DNA of 64,000 bases, taken from contig NZ_BMPD01000004.1 in the NCBI RefSeq assembly GCF_014647415.1, forward strand, positions 62,001-126,000, given 5' to 3'. The position numbers and the translations under genes were made by a program. Within the stretch, counting starts at the first letter, position 1, and each line of letters begins with the position of its first letter. Below the pieces are notes generated by a model, which had not been told where the DNA came from, searched no databases, and worked only from the letters and a program-made list of their open reading frames with translations. Positions 52,900 to 62,094 of the stretch are shown here, piece by piece. Source of the stretch: Haloarcula sebkhae. GTDB lineage: Archaea; Halobacteriota; Halobacteria; Halobacteriales; Haloarculaceae.

Positions 52900-53493
52900 C
52901 TATCGGGTAAACACGAGGGCGTAGTGGTACGGCGGCAGTTCGACCTGCCGCTCAAGCGTGAAATCCGACGCAGAGAGCACCGCGTCCTCGGTTTCCTCGG
53001 GTGTCATCCGAAGCGCTGTCGGCGGTCCTCGCGGTTCGCCCGCGACGGTCGTGGCTTCGCGCGGACGGTCGTGCCAGTTCACGACGAGTAGGCTCCCGCC
53101 TGGCTCAATCGCACGGAACGCCTGCTGAATAAAGCCGGACTGGTCGTCGACGCCGTGTAACGTATTTGCTACCACGAGTGTGTTTACCCGGGTGGGGAGC
53201 GCCGAAGACAAGTTCCGGGCGTCGCCGTGGATCGGAACGATGTTCTCGACCCCCTGTTGAGCGGCGAGGTGTTCGAGTTCGTCGAGGAGGGCAGCATCCA
53301 GATCGAGCGCGTACACCGGCTCGGGCTCGACGATACGGGCGGCCGGGAGCGCAAAGTACCCGCTTCCACAGCCAACTTCGGCGACGGACTCGCCGGACTC
53401 GACGCCGAGTGTCCGGAGCGTCGCGCCCGGCGTCGGCCAGAGTTTGCTCCACCAGTCCCAGTCGGGCTGGCCGGTGTTCTGGAACCGTTCCAT
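52900..53493 (-). CDS. Class I SAM-dependent methyltransferase
   Basis: This 197-residue protein starts MERFQNTGQPDWDWWSKLWP. It has the Rossmann SAM site VAEVGCGSGYFALPAARIVE (motif I), YALDLDAALLDELEH (motif II) and GGSLLVVNWHDRPRE (motif post III). Its start lies 2 bp after the DUF2892 stop, so they are an operon. Methyltransferases of this kind recur in haloarchaeal sulfide clusters and could methylate thiols, but the substrate is not visible in sequence. Confidence 0.88.
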   Translation of the reverse strand: MERFQNTGQPDWDWWSKLWPTPGATLRTLGVESGESVAEVGCGSGYFALPAARIVEPEPVYALDLDAALLDELEHLAAQQGVENIVPIHGDARNLSSALPTRVNTLVVANTLHGVDDQSGFIQQAFRAIEPGGSLLVVNWHDRPREATTVAGEPRGPPTALRMTPEETEDAVLSASDFTLERQVELPPYHYALVFTR

Positions 53494-53495
53494 TC

Positions 53496-53720
53496 CTACC
53501 GAGAACCCGACGTGTCGATACCTACCAGTCGGTACAGGAGACACACCCGGACGAGGCCAGTCGCGACGAGGACGACACCAAGCAGTGTCACGACGGCACC
53601 GACTGTCGTCTCCAGACCCAACAGGCCGCCGAGCGTCGCCAGTCCAACAACTGCCAGCCCGAGGCCAACAGCGATGCGGGTCAGTCTGTCAGTGGCACCA
53701 ATATTGTTCTCTATACCCAC
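53496..53720 (-). CDS. DUF2892 (YgaP-like) membrane protein
   Basis: The protein has 74 residues and two hydrophobic segments, about 15-35 and 40-60. It starts MGIENNIGATDRLTRIAVGL, with the NxGxxDRxxR-type start of DUF2892, seen as the membrane tail of the rhodanese YgaP. Cys60 falls in VRVCLLYRLVGI. Such small proteins often accompany rhodaneses and TusA. It leads the small operon with the methyltransferase. Confidence 0.88.
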   Translation of the reverse strand: MGIENNIGATDRLTRIAVGLGLAVVGLATLGGLLGLETTVGAVVTLLGVVLVATGLVRVCLLYRLVGIDTSGSR

Positions 53721-54207
53721 AAGTACACATTACAGATACCTAAGTCTTACTCGATGCACGGTGACCACCGGAGCGGTCAATCCAGGGAAAACAAATCTCG
53801 GCGGACTGCTACGGGGCTAGCTGTGAGGCCCACACTACCGGCAGTCTCGTGTAGATGGCTGCATTGTCGACGAGCACGTCGACTGGGATAGTCTCGAACG
53901 TAGGCGAGGGGAGTCGCGTTGCTCATGCGTGGTCATTGCCGTCGAGGATATTTGCTGCCGTCAAGACCATTTTCGAGTGGTCGACGACCAACGACATATC
54001 GGCCATATCTTGTAATTAGATCAGTATACGCGAAAGCGTTTCGCGGACAATACAATATTGTGGGCTATTAACTGTTAGGACGCGAGCGCTGAGTGAAACG
54101 TTGTACACGACCGTCCGGTAGGTGTCCAAACGAATCGCTGCGAGTTCCCTGGCTTATGAGATGGGTTTTGCTTCCCGTTTCGCCCCAAGTGTGCCTAAGC
54201 GCCCGAA
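53721..54207. other. Intergenic region with possible dehydrogenase relic
   Basis: About 490 bp. On the minus strand at about 53838-53892 a short frame reads VDVLVDNAAIYTRLP, resembling the NNAA segment of short-chain dehydrogenases, but no flanking parts are present. Another short frame, from about 54010 to 53930, starts MADMSLVVDHSKMVL and stops after 27 residues. Both look like debris. No RNA gene is seen. Confidence 0.35.
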
Positions 54208-54621
54208 TCAGGCGTATTCTGCGATAACGGAACGCAGTTGTGCTTCGTCCTGCATTCCGACGAGTCGCTCGACCGGCTCCCCGTCAGCAAATAGAAGCAG
54301 CGTCGGGACACCCCGAACGCCGTACTCGGCGGCGAGTTCCTGATTCGCGTCGACGTCGATTTTCGCCACTGTCGCAGCGGTCTCGGCGGCGACGGTTTCG
54401 ACGACGGGTTCGAGCATCTGGCACGGCCCACACCAATCGGCGTAGAAGTCGACCAGAACCACGTCGTGATCGGTGGTTATGTCGGACAACTCGGCTTTTC
54501 CATCGATCGAAACCGGGTCGGAGAGGTTTCCTGATTCAGATTCGTCGGTACTATCCGACTCGTCTCGGCCACGAAGCTCGTTCAGTTTTTCTCGTCTGAT
54601 CTCCTCTAGCTCGTCAGTCAT
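54208..54621 (-). CDS. trxA: Thioredoxin with N-terminal extension
   Basis: This 137-residue protein starts MTDELEEIRREKLNELRGRD; the frame is open to 54768 but the chosen ATG lies about 30 bp from the TATA-like AAATATATAAG (54650-54660). Residues 1-35 form an acidic helical extension; the thioredoxin domain follows with the active site DFYADWCGPCQMLEP and the cis-Pro loop YGVRGVPTLLLF. It reduces disulfides and could release sulfur from persulfides on the sulfur-relay proteins encoded nearby. Confidence 0.93.
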   Translation of the reverse strand: MTDELEEIRREKLNELRGRDESDSTDESESGNLSDPVSIDGKAELSDITTDHDVVLVDFYADWCGPCQMLEPVVETVAAETAATVAKIDVDANQELAAEYGVRGVPTLLLFADGEPVERLVGMQDEAQLRSVIAEYA

Positions 54622-55071
54622 CACTACGATATTCGCACCGGATTCACTTATATATTTGCACATTCTATACAATACTATTATCTCTTGGAGAGTCGATCCG
54701 AGATTCAAGAGTGGAACCTCACCAACTGTGGACTCCATGCGCGGCGCCCCCGTCGTCCCTTTGCGCAACCCCTAATTGAGCAAGGCCGTTTGAGATCGGC
54801 TACCGATTAGGCGGTAATTGTCCTGCGGGATTCCAGAAGTGTATCCGACTCAGAAATCGTGCTAGTACTCGCTACCGACCTAATTTACTGACCACTTTGT
54901 AGCCATGTCTCTTCTGAGGGGCCGGCTAGTAGTCCATATCCGGCCGACAAGCTACAGTTGTAACATCGACGAGTAGTGACCTTTCTGCTCGATAAATAGT
55001 TTAAAACCCACTCCCTGTTCCGACAGTGTATCCGAAGAGACTTTGTTCTGTAGGCACAATATAACACACTA
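54622..55071. other. Divergent promoter region trxA / DUF302
   Basis: 450 bp with no supported gene. A TATA-like AAATATATAAG lies about 30 bp before trxA, overlapping an ATTTGCA half-site (54654-54660). The AT-rich ATATAACACACTA precedes the DUF302 ATG at 55072. The remainder holds nothing recognisable. Confidence 0.5.
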
Positions 55072-55512
55072 ATGGTACTCCCAATCGACCCGAGCCAGAT
55101 CGACCCTGAAGACATCGGCGAACAACAGGCGACGCTCGAAATGAGTCACGAAGACGCGATCGAACACGTCCGGGACGTGTTCACCGACGCCGGATTCGGT
55201 GTCCCCGTCGAGTTCTCGCCCTCCGAGATGCTCAACGAGAAGGTCGACGCAGACCGTGATCCGTACTACGTGTTGGGTGCCTGCAACCCAGAGGTCGCTG
55301 ACCGTGCCCTCGACGCGACGGACAACAAACTCGGTGCGCTCATGGCCTGTAACGTCGTCATCTGGGAGGAAGAGCCCGGACAACAGCGCGTCTATCACGT
55401 CTCGATTATGCGTATCGCCCGCCTCGTCGGGATGGCACCCGACAACGAGGAGATGGCAGACATCGTCGCCGACACCGGTGAAATCGTTGACGAGGCGTTC
55501 CAGCACCTCTAA
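55072..55512 (+). CDS. DUF302 domain protein
   Basis: This 146-residue soluble protein has a DUF302 core: MSHEDAIEHVRDVFTDAGFG, YYVLGACNPEVADRALDATD, then LMACNVVIWEEEPGQQRVYH. DUF302 proteins are often found in haloarchaeal sulfide and heavy-metal clusters; function is unknown, though two cysteines (GACNP and MACNV) are well placed to carry sulfur or metal. The methyltransferase starts one base after its stop. Confidence 0.88.
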   Translation: MVLPIDPSQIDPEDIGEQQATLEMSHEDAIEHVRDVFTDAGFGVPVEFSPSEMLNEKVDADRDPYYVLGACNPEVADRALDATDNKLGALMACNVVIWEEEPGQQRVYHVSIMRIARLVGMAPDNEEMADIVADTGEIVDEAFQHL

Positions 55513-55513
55513 T

Positions 55514-56074
55514 ATGGGGTATCATACGTTCGATGCCGGCCGGGCCGACAAGCTCGAAGACGCACAGCAACGGTATCGTTCCCTCTCCGCCGAAGAGCTC
55601 TGCTGGGCGCTGGCGGCCGGTAGTGACGAGACGATCGCAGACCTCGGGAGCGGGACCGGCTTCTACACTGATGATGTTGCACCGGGCGTCGACCACGTGT
55701 ACGCCGTAGATATTCAAGAAGCAATGCACGACTACTACCGCGAGAAAGGTGTCCCCGACAACGTCGATCTCGTGACGAGTGGGATCGATGACCTCCCGTT
55801 CGATAGCAGTAGTCTCGACGCGGCGTTCTCGACGATGACGTACCACGAATTCGCCAGCGACGAGGCGCTGAGCGAGATTGCGCGGGTGCTCAAATCTGGT
55901 GGGACGCTCGCCATCGCCGATTGGGCGGCTTCCGGCAGTGGTCGCAACGGCCCGCCCGTCGATGAACGGTTTTCCGCTGACGAGGCCACGAACGCACTCC
56001 GACAGCACGGGTTCACGGTCGAGTTCGAGGCGGTGCGACCGGAGACGTTCTTGCTTGTTGGGAAGGCTGAATAA
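55514..56074 (+). CDS. SAM-dependent methyltransferase next to DUF302
   Basis: The protein has 186 residues from the ATG at 55514 (MGYHTFDAGRADKLEDAQQR); the same frame is open further upstream into the DUF302 gene, where it is a shadow. SAM motif I is IADLGSGTGFYTDDVAPGV, then YAVDIQEAMHDYYREKG, and later VLKSGGTLAIADWAASG. It belongs to the class I small-molecule methyltransferases. It is co-transcribed with DUF302 and is unlike the methyltransferase at 52900 in sequence. The substrate is unknown. Confidence 0.88.
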   Translation: MGYHTFDAGRADKLEDAQQRYRSLSAEELCWALAAGSDETIADLGSGTGFYTDDVAPGVDHVYAVDIQEAMHDYYREKGVPDNVDLVTSGIDDLPFDSSSLDAAFSTMTYHEFASDEALSEIARVLKSGGTLAIADWAASGSGRNGPPVDERFSADEATNALRQHGFTVEFEAVRPETFLLVGKAE

Positions 56075-56174
56075 CGGTCAACACTGAGCACCGGGACCTC
56101 TCGGTTTTTCGCTCCCTACGAAAGTCGGTTCGAGAACGGGACTGCTCGTACTGCTGCGCCCGAACGTACGAGGA

Positions 56175-56864
56175 TTAACTGGCGAACAGCCGCCGCTCCG
56201 CACGTTCGTGCTCGGCGGCCAACACGTCTACCAGTGGGGCGAACGGCGTCATCGCATCCACTGCTCCGTCAGCACTCTCCTCGACAACGGCCGTCATCAC
56301 CGGCTGTAGTTCGTCCAGAATCCGCTGGGCATCCGTGTGGCCGAGTGAGAGGAGACGCTGAGCCGCGCCCAGCAGTCCGGTGACGAAGCCGTGGCAGCAT
56401 AGCAAGCAGGCCTCGCGGACGGCCACGTCGGCCAGCGCGGTCACGACGCCGAGCACAACAGCATAGTTCCCGGGTGTTTCGTCGGTGTCAACGCGCTCCG
56501 CGTACCTGTCTAGTGTCGTCTCGTCACGAAGGTCGGTCTGGAGCGAGAGCAACCGGTCGCCTGACTGCTGGGCACTCTCACGGAACTCTGCGGCCAGCGT
56601 CACGGCCGAAAGCCGCCGGTCAGCCCGACAGATTGCGTCGATATCGCCATCGGTCGCAGCGGCGTGTGCTGCCCGGAGCGCGACGAGTTCGGCGGGGCCG
56701 ACTTGCCGTCGGAGGTACGTCGACAGGAGCGCTTCGAGGCCTGCCGCGTCTTCGACCCGGTCGTCCTGAATGAACTGCTCCAGCCCGTACGAGACGGTGT
56801 AGGTCCCGACTGGCAGGAACGAATCCGCGAGGCGGAACGATTCGAGCGTCGCAGCGTCGCTCAC
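56175..56864 (-). CDS. ureF: Urease accessory protein UreF
   Basis: This 229-residue all-helical GTPase-activator-like protein is needed for nickel insertion with UreD and UreG. It has the family's LADSFLPVGTYTVSYGLEQF near the N-terminus, as in the common DSxxPxGxxxxSxGLE pattern, and a helical C-terminus ending near LVDVLAAEHERAERRLF. It is the last gene of the operon and overlaps ureE by 4 bp. Confidence 0.92.
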   Translation of the reverse strand: MSDAATLESFRLADSFLPVGTYTVSYGLEQFIQDDRVEDAAGLEALLSTYLRRQVGPAELVALRAAHAAATDGDIDAICRADRRLSAVTLAAEFRESAQQSGDRLLSLQTDLRDETTLDRYAERVDTDETPGNYAVVLGVVTALADVAVREACLLCCHGFVTGLLGAAQRLLSLGHTDAQRILDELQPVMTAVVEESADGAVDAMTPFAPLVDVLAAEHERAERRLFAS

Positions 56865-57442
56865 TGGTCCCCTCCGTCAATAGTACGGACGCCGTGGTCA
56901 TGGGTGTGACTGGTCCCGTCGTGACTGTGACCGCTACCTCCATGGCCTGTCCCGTCACCGTGGGTGTGATCGACGCCGTCATCGTCGAACGTCGTCGGTG
57001 GGACGTGCTCGTATCGTGTCGGTACGTCCGCAGGGAGCAGGTCGGCGACCGTGGCCTCCATCCGTTCCTTCGAGTTGGTTACGGGAAACAGGGCCTCTTG
57101 CCCGCGGACCGCGAGGTTCCAGTGTCTGTTTCCGACCGCATGCCCGAGTTCCAGCGCCGCGGTCGGCGACACCTCGCTGGCAGCGAAATCGAGCACGAGG
57201 GCCTCGATTGCGGCGAGTTCGACGACGACGGGAGTGCCGTCCTCGGCTTCCAGTACATCGCCATCAGCGAGGTCGCGGGCGACCACGATACCGAGGTCCC
57301 GGCCGGCTGTCGTCTCAGTGCGGACCCGCGAGCGCTGGCGCTCGGTGTCCGAGAGTACGACAGTGGCGCTGTCAGCCGCTTCGACGGCCGCGGCGAGGGA
57401 TTCGTCCTCGCGGTGGCCGAGATAGGTGTCTGCGACCAGCAT
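56861..57442 (-). CDS. ureE: Urease nickel chaperone UreE
   Basis: The protein has 193 residues. The N-terminal domain contains DTERQRSRVRTETTAGRDLG, and the central metal-binding domain ends LGHAVGNRHWNLAVRGQEAL with the conserved GNRH His. The C-terminal tail is His-rich (about 12 His in 35 residues: DHTHGDGTGHGGSGHSHDG, SHTHDHG), which stores nickel. It shares one base with the ureD stop (TGATG arrangement) and overlaps ureF by 4 bp. Confidence 0.94.
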   Translation of the reverse strand: MLVADTYLGHREDESLAAAVEAADSATVVLSDTERQRSRVRTETTAGRDLGIVVARDLADGDVLEAEDGTPVVVELAAIEALVLDFAASEVSPTAALELGHAVGNRHWNLAVRGQEALFPVTNSKERMEATVADLLPADVPTRYEHVPPTTFDDDGVDHTHGDGTGHGGSGHSHDGTSHTHDHGVRTIDGGDQ

Positions 57443-58341
57443 CAGTACTTTCTCCCGGACGGTGCAGGCGCGTCCAATAGCTCGGTGCGTGCGTGGTCCC
57501 AGGCCGCGTGGAGCGTCGACTGGACGGTCTCGGCGCGGTCGCCGAGGGCGCGGACCGCGACGCCGGCACCGTTCGGCAACGCTGTCGCGCCGGCCCGGGC
57601 CTCACTCTCAGTGACGACTGCGTGGAGCGCGTCGCTCAGTCTGGCCTCGTCATGGTCCGGTGCGAGAACGAACGTCGTCCCGTAAACAGTGAACTCGCCC
57701 AGAACGCCGGGGGCCGTGGGGTCCTCCTCCTCGGGCGTCAGGTGGGTCGCGTCCTCGAACAGGAGGCCGTCGGGCCCGGTCCCGCACACCCGGGAGAGGT
57801 ATCGTTCGAACTCGAACCGTTCGCCCCGGGCGAGACGGCCCGGGACGACCACGTCGCTGACAACGGCAGTCGCGCCGGGGGCCAGATCGACGGTCAGTTC
57901 CTGCAGGTACCGGGAATCGGCGTGGAGGATCGTCGGCTCGGGCACGTAGTCTAAGTGACCGCCAGCGCCGACGCTGAGGGTCGTGTCGGCGGCGGCGTAG
58001 TTACACGTCATCGACTGGACTTTCGTCGAACTCTGTGTCGAGACGTGTGCGACGGCCTCGTCCCCGACGGTTATCGACACGTCGTGGCGGTCACCCTGGG
58101 CGACGCCGCCAGTTGGCGACTGGATGAAGACGGTATCGGCCTCGGGGAGTGGGTCGTAGCCCAGCGTTCCCGAGATGTGGAACGGGACCGTCGCGTAGTC
58201 GTGGACCAGGGTCGTTCCCTCAGCCGTCCGCTCGAAGGTCAGTTCGAGCACGCCGTCTTTCCCGGGGGACCCCACGGCGGCCTGTGGCACCGCTTCGGTC
58301 GCATACCCCTCGAACGCCGGATGGGGCGCGTCGGCGGCCAT
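57442..58341 (-). CDS. ureD: Urease accessory protein UreD
   Basis: This 299-residue protein binds apo-urease and, with UreF and UreG, guides nickel to the active site. Family segments: VFIQSPTGGVAQGDRHDVSI (the conserved GGxxxGD), STQSSTKVQSMTCNYAAADT, and LDYVPEPTILHADSRYLQEL. It is cytoplasmic. It shares one base with the ureG stop, and the next gene, ureE, does the same with its stop, so expression is tightly coupled. Confidence 0.92.
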   Translation of the reverse strand: MAADAPHPAFEGYATEAVPQAAVGSPGKDGVLELTFERTAEGTTLVHDYATVPFHISGTLGYDPLPEADTVFIQSPTGGVAQGDRHDVSITVGDEAVAHVSTQSSTKVQSMTCNYAAADTTLSVGAGGHLDYVPEPTILHADSRYLQELTVDLAPGATAVVSDVVVPGRLARGERFEFERYLSRVCGTGPDGLLFEDATHLTPEEEDPTAPGVLGEFTVYGTTFVLAPDHDEARLSDALHAVVTESEARAGATALPNGAGVAVRALGDRAETVQSTLHAAWDHARTELLDAPAPSGRKY

Positions 58342-58964
58342 CAGGCGAACAGCACCCCGTCGCGGACGTGTGTCAGCACCGCGTCGATATTCGTCTCGTC
58401 CTTGCAGTTGGTGAAGACGACGGGGCCGTCTCGAACCTCATTCGCGTCCCGCTCCATCACGTCGAGGTCGACGCCGACGTGGGGGGCGAGGTCGGTCTTG
58501 TTGACGACGAGCAGGTCGCAGTCGACGACTCCCGGGCCGCGTTTACGAGGGATGTCTTCGCCCTCCGCGACCGAAATGACGTACAGCGAGTAGTCGGCGA
58601 GTTCGGGGTTGAACGTCGCCGCGAGGTTGTCGCCGCCGCTCTCGACCAGCACGAGGTCCAGTTCCGGATGCTCGGCGAGGAACGAATCTATCTGCTGGAG
58701 GTTCATCGACGGGTCTTCACGGATGCCCGTGTGTGGACACGCGCCGGTCTCGACGCCGGCGACGAGGTCTTCCGGGACGACCCCGGCGAATCGCTCGCGG
58801 AGCACATCGGCATCCTCCTGTGTGAGGATATCGTTGGCAATGACACCCACATCAAGCCCCTGGTCGCGCAGTTCGGGAACGAGCGCAGTCAGTAGCGACG
58901 TTTTCCCGGAGCCGACCGGGCCGCCGATGCCGACCGTCGCCACGTCGCGGTGTGTGAGACTCAT
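58341..58964 (-). CDS. ureG: Urease GTPase UreG
   Basis: This 207-residue SIMIBI GTPase has the Walker [21 protein letters not shown], the CPH nickel-binding motif in [17 protein letters not shown], the switch [16 protein letters not shown] and the base-recognition motif [12 protein letters not shown]. It powers nickel delivery in the UreDFG complex. It overlaps ureA by 4 bp and shares one base with ureD. Confidence 0.96.
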   Translation of the reverse strand: MSLTHRDVATVGIGGPVGSGKTSLLTALVPELRDQGLDVGVIANDILTQEDADVLRERFAGVVPEDLVAGVETGACPHTGIREDPSMNLQQIDSFLAEHPELDLVLVESGGDNLAATFNPELADYSLYVISVAEGEDIPRKRGPGVVDCDLLVVNKTDLAPHVGVDLDVMERDANEVRDGPVVFTNCKDETNIDAVLTHVRDGVLFA

Positions 58965-59347
58965 TCGTCTGTCCCCGCCGAGTCCCCACCATCGGTCGCC
59001 GCCTCTGATTCCGTCGGTTCGTCGTCGGCCGACCCGACGCTGTCTGAGCGAATCGGGTCGTGAACCGTGACCAGTTTCGTCCCGTCGGGGAACACTGGTT
59101 CGACCTGAATTATATCAATCATCTCTGGGACGCCATCCATCACATCCTCGCGGCCGAGCAACTTCGACGCGCCGGAGCGGATTTCGGCGACTGACTGCCC
59201 GTCACGACCGCGTTCGATGCACCAGTCGCTGATGTAGGCGACGGCTTCGGGGTGGTTCAGCGGGACGCCGCGTTCCTTGCGGCGCCGCGCGACCTCTGCG
59301 GCGGTAAAGACCGTGAGTCGCTCCTGTTCTTTGGCTGTAAGTTTCAT
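58961..59347 (-). CDS. ureA: Urease gamma subunit
   Basis: This 128-residue subunit starts [20 protein letters not shown] and contains [20 protein letters not shown] and [20 protein letters not shown], all typical of UreA. It is about 28 residues longer than the usual 100, through an acidic C-terminal tail (ending [12 protein letters not shown]), a common halophile addition. It overlaps ureC upstream and ureG downstream by 4 bp each. Confidence 0.96.
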   Translation of the reverse strand: MKLTAKEQERLTVFTAAEVARRRKERGVPLNHPEAVAYISDWCIERGRDGQSVAEIRSGASKLLGREDVMDGVPEMIDIIQVEPVFPDGTKLVTVHDPIRSDSVGSADDEPTESEAATDGGDSAGTDE

Positions 59348-61050
59348 AGCATGTATCGCTGCGCGAGTGGGAGTTCGGAAGACGGTTCACAGGTGACGTG
59401 GTCGCCGTCGACCCGGACCTCGAAGGTCTCCGGGTCGACTTCGATGTCGTCCGGACAGTAGCTGTTGTGCACCATGTCGTCCTTGCCGGGCGTCCGCGCA
59501 CCCTCGATTGGAACGACACGGGAGTCAAGCCCGTACTCCTCGTCGATGCCGGCCTCGGCGGCCGCCGGGGAGACGAACGACAGCGAAAGGGCGTGCTTGG
59601 CCTTGCCGACCGCACCGGCGCGTTCGCGCTGGAGAATCGGCTCGCAGGTCATCAGTGACCCGTTGGCTTCGCCCATCTCCGAGTGGACCGGGAAGCCGCC
59701 CTTGAACGTCATCGCCGGCTTGACGCCGAAGAAGGCGGGGTCCCACAGGCAGATATCGGCAAGCTTGCCGGGTTCGAGTGTCCCGACGTGCTCTTCGATG
59801 CCGGCGCTGATAGCGGGGTTAACGGTGTATTTGGCGATATAGCGCTTGATACGGTGGTTGTCCGCGCCGGTCCCTTCGTCCTCGGGCAGCGGGCCACGCT
59901 GGGATTTCATCTTCGAGGCCGTCTGCCACGTCCGCGGGATGACTTCGGCCATCCGGCCCATCGCCTGGGAGTCCGAGGTCATCATCGAGATCGCACCCAT
60001 GTCGTGGAGCACGTCCTCGGCGGCGATGGTCTCCGCGCGAACGCGGGATTCGGCGAAGGCCACGTCCTCCGGTACGTCGGGGTTGAGATGGTGACACACC
60101 ATCACCATGTCCAGATGCTCGTCGAACGTGTTGTCGGTGTAGGGCATCGACGGGTTCGTCGACGACGGGAGCATGTTCGGCTCGCCGACCATCTCCATGA
60201 TGTCTGGCGCGTGACCCCCGCCAGCGCCCTCGATGTGGAACAGGTGCATGGTCCGCCCATCGACGGCACCGAAGGTATTTTCGAGGAATCCGGCTTCGTT
60301 CAGCGTATCGGTGTGCATGCACACCTGCACGTCCTCGTCTTCGGCGACTTCGAGACAGGTGTCGATCGTCTCCGGCGTCGACCCCCAGTCCTCGTGCAGC
60401 TTCAGCCCACAGGCACCGGCTTCGACCTGCTCGCGGAGCGGGCCGGGGTCGGAGGCGTTACCCTTCCCGTAGAAGCCGACGTTGACTGGCCATTCTTCGG
60501 CGGCCTGCAGGAACCGCTTGACGTTCTCAGGGCCGGTTGTACAGGTGGTCGCGCCGCCGCCGTACCCCCCGCCAAACATCGTCGTGATTCCACCCGACAG
60601 CGCGTGTTCGTGGAGCTGGGCGGAGTTGAAGTGGACGTGGATATCGAGGCCGCCGGCGGTCGCTATCTTCCCCTCGGCTGGATACACGTCCGTCGATGGG
60701 CCAACGACCATGTCGACGCCGTCCATCGTGTCGGGGTTGCCGGCCTTCCCGATGCCGGCGATTTCCCCGTTTCGAATCCCGATGTCGGCGGCGACGATGC
60801 CGAGTATCGGGTCGATAATCGTCGCGTTCGTCAGCACCCAGTCGAGTGCGCCCTCTGCCTGTGTGACGCCGGGAGCCATTCCCAGCCCGTCGCGGAGCGT
60901 CTTCCCGCCGCCGAACACCGCCTCGTCGCCGTGAGTGCGCAGGTCCTCTTCGACTTCGGCGAACAGCTCCGTGTCGCCCAGTCGGATCTTGTCGCCCGTC
61001 GTCGGCCCGTATAGCTCGGCGTAGTTCTCGCGGTCGATATCTCGTGTCAT
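59344..61050 (-). CDS. ureC: Urease alpha subunit, catalytic
   Basis: This 568-residue amidohydrolase hydrolyses urea to ammonia and carbamate at a bi-nickel site. It starts [20 protein letters not shown]. Nickel and active-site features are present: [10 protein letters not shown] (His pair), [13 protein letters not shown] with the carbamylated Lys, CMHTDTLNE, the flap [20 protein letters not shown] with the catalytic His and flap residues, and MITSDSQ-like [15 protein letters not shown]. Length is standard. It overlaps ureB and ureA by 4 bp each. Confidence 0.98.
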   Translation of the reverse strand: MTRDIDRENYAELYGPTTGDKIRLGDTELFAEVEEDLRTHGDEAVFGGGKTLRDGLGMAPGVTQAEGALDWVLTNATIIDPILGIVAADIGIRNGEIAGIGKAGNPDTMDGVDMVVGPSTDVYPAEGKIATAGGLDIHVHFNSAQLHEHALSGGITTMFGGGYGGGATTCTTGPENVKRFLQAAEEWPVNVGFYGKGNASDPGPLREQVEAGACGLKLHEDWGSTPETIDTCLEVAEDEDVQVCMHTDTLNEAGFLENTFGAVDGRTMHLFHIEGAGGGHAPDIMEMVGEPNMLPSSTNPSMPYTDNTFDEHLDMVMVCHHLNPDVPEDVAFAESRVRAETIAAEDVLHDMGAISMMTSDSQAMGRMAEVIPRTWQTASKMKSQRGPLPEDEGTGADNHRIKRYIAKYTVNPAISAGIEEHVGTLEPGKLADICLWDPAFFGVKPAMTFKGGFPVHSEMGEANGSLMTCEPILQRERAGAVGKAKHALSLSFVSPAAAEAGIDEEYGLDSRVVPIEGARTPGKDDMVHNSYCPDDIEVDPETFEVRVDGDHVTCEPSSELPLAQRYML

Positions 61051-61463
61051 TGGTCGGACTCCGCGTCGCCGTCGTCCGTTGCTTCCTCGCCGGTATCCCC
61101 GAACCCTGCTGCACGCATGCGTTCGACGGCGTTGCTCGTATCGCCGTCGACGCTCCCGTTGACCAATCCGTTCATTCCATGAGCGCGGCGCTTCCCGCCG
61201 ATTTCGACGAGTTCGACCGTCTGCTCGTCGCCGGGTTCGAACCGGACGGCCGTCCCGGCAGGGATGTTCAGCCGCATCCCCATGGCCGCCTCGCGGTCGA
61301 ACTCTAGGGCCGCGTTGGCCTCGAAGAAGTGGAAGTGCGATCCGACTTGCGAGGGCCTATCGCCGGTGTTCCCGACAGTCACTTCCGTCGTTTCCCGACC
61401 TTCGTTCAGCGACACTGTCCCCTCGCCCGGGATGACCTCGCCAGGCATGAGTCCGTCACTCAT
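61047..61463 (-). CDS. ureB: Urease beta subunit
   Basis: This 138-residue subunit starts [20 protein letters not shown]; the frame is open to 61526 but the extra 21 residues do not look like UreB. It has [20 protein letters not shown], then [20 protein letters not shown] and [17 protein letters not shown], all standard. The last 30 residues are an acidic extension. It is the first gene of the ureBCAGDEF operon, an order that places B ahead of C and A as known in several haloarchaea. Confidence 0.96.
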   Translation of the reverse strand: MSDGLMPGEVIPGEGTVSLNEGRETTEVTVGNTGDRPSQVGSHFHFFEANAALEFDREAAMGMRLNIPAGTAVRFEPGDEQTVELVEIGGKRRAHGMNGLVNGSVDGDTSNAVERMRAAGFGDTGEEATDDGDAESDQ

Positions 61464-62094
61464 CGCGCCACCATCCCGAGGATTTCTGACTGTTTGTCTA
61501 TCATCTGCCCACCTCTTTGAATACACATACTAAAATGATTGCTCTCTGCGCAAGTGACGCCTCTATATCGAGAATCGGATTAAATGCTAAAGTTTCAGAC
61601 CTAGATAAAGGGGTTCGACTATCGAACTGTCCTACTTCCGGGAGTCAACACGACTCACGTCCAGTCTGTCGGCAGTGTCGACGGGGACTGCTCCTGTGAC
61701 GCGGGCGAGAATATAACGGGTGATTTGCGGACTGAGAACGCAAAACTCGCCGACAGCGGTGAGCCAAGTCGATGTGACAAGATTACTATCATAATCTCTG
61801 CTTTTGCCGCATCGACCAATTAGGAAACAAAATTGCGGAAAAATCTAAATATTCTCGTTAATACTATCGGCTCAGGTGATTATTCGTCATATCCTTTGAC
61901 GACCTTATACTGTCAAGACTGTGTGGTGGACAATATAAGATAAAAGTGGCAAACCTTATTTGCCACCTCCCGGACGGCAACATTGTGAGCGAAATCATGG
62001 ACGAATGTCAGGATATAGTGAATAAAGAACGAAATATGGCCAATCATGATAGACACAACAGCCATAGCAAATACATCGTATCGGAGGTAAAAGC
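61464..62094. other. Divergent promoter region ureB / urtA
   Basis: About 630 bp, AT-rich from 61780 to 62080, and no supported gene. It holds the palindrome at 61946-61966 and the TATA-like CAATATAAGATAAAA just before it. The Shine-Dalgarno-like GGAGG (62082-62086) precedes the urtA ATG by about 8 bp, so urtA appears to have a leader. Confidence 0.6.
61946..61966. promoter_or_regulatory. Perfect palindrome GTGGCAAA-N5-TTTGCCAC
   Basis: The 8-bp arms GTGGCAAA (61946-61953) and TTTGCCAC (61959-61966) are exact complements around CCTTA. A TATA-like element (about 61931-61945) is immediately upstream, so a bound repressor would cover the start of a plus-strand transcript toward urtA. It could instead be an RNA hairpin in the urtA leader. 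Nitrogen regulation is inference. Confidence 0.6.

Noticed and set aside
55199-55513. N-terminal extension of the methyltransferase frame into DUF302
   Set aside because: That part overlaps a well-supported DUF302 gene in another frame and is Arg/Ser/Thr-rich; the ATG at 55514 gives a normal methyltransferase start.
59683-61014. 443-residue plus-strand open frame
   Set aside because: Exactly antisense to ureC; a GC-rich shadow with Arg/His/Val-rich composition and no domain. The frames at 11031-12344 and 44720-45661 are rejected likewise.
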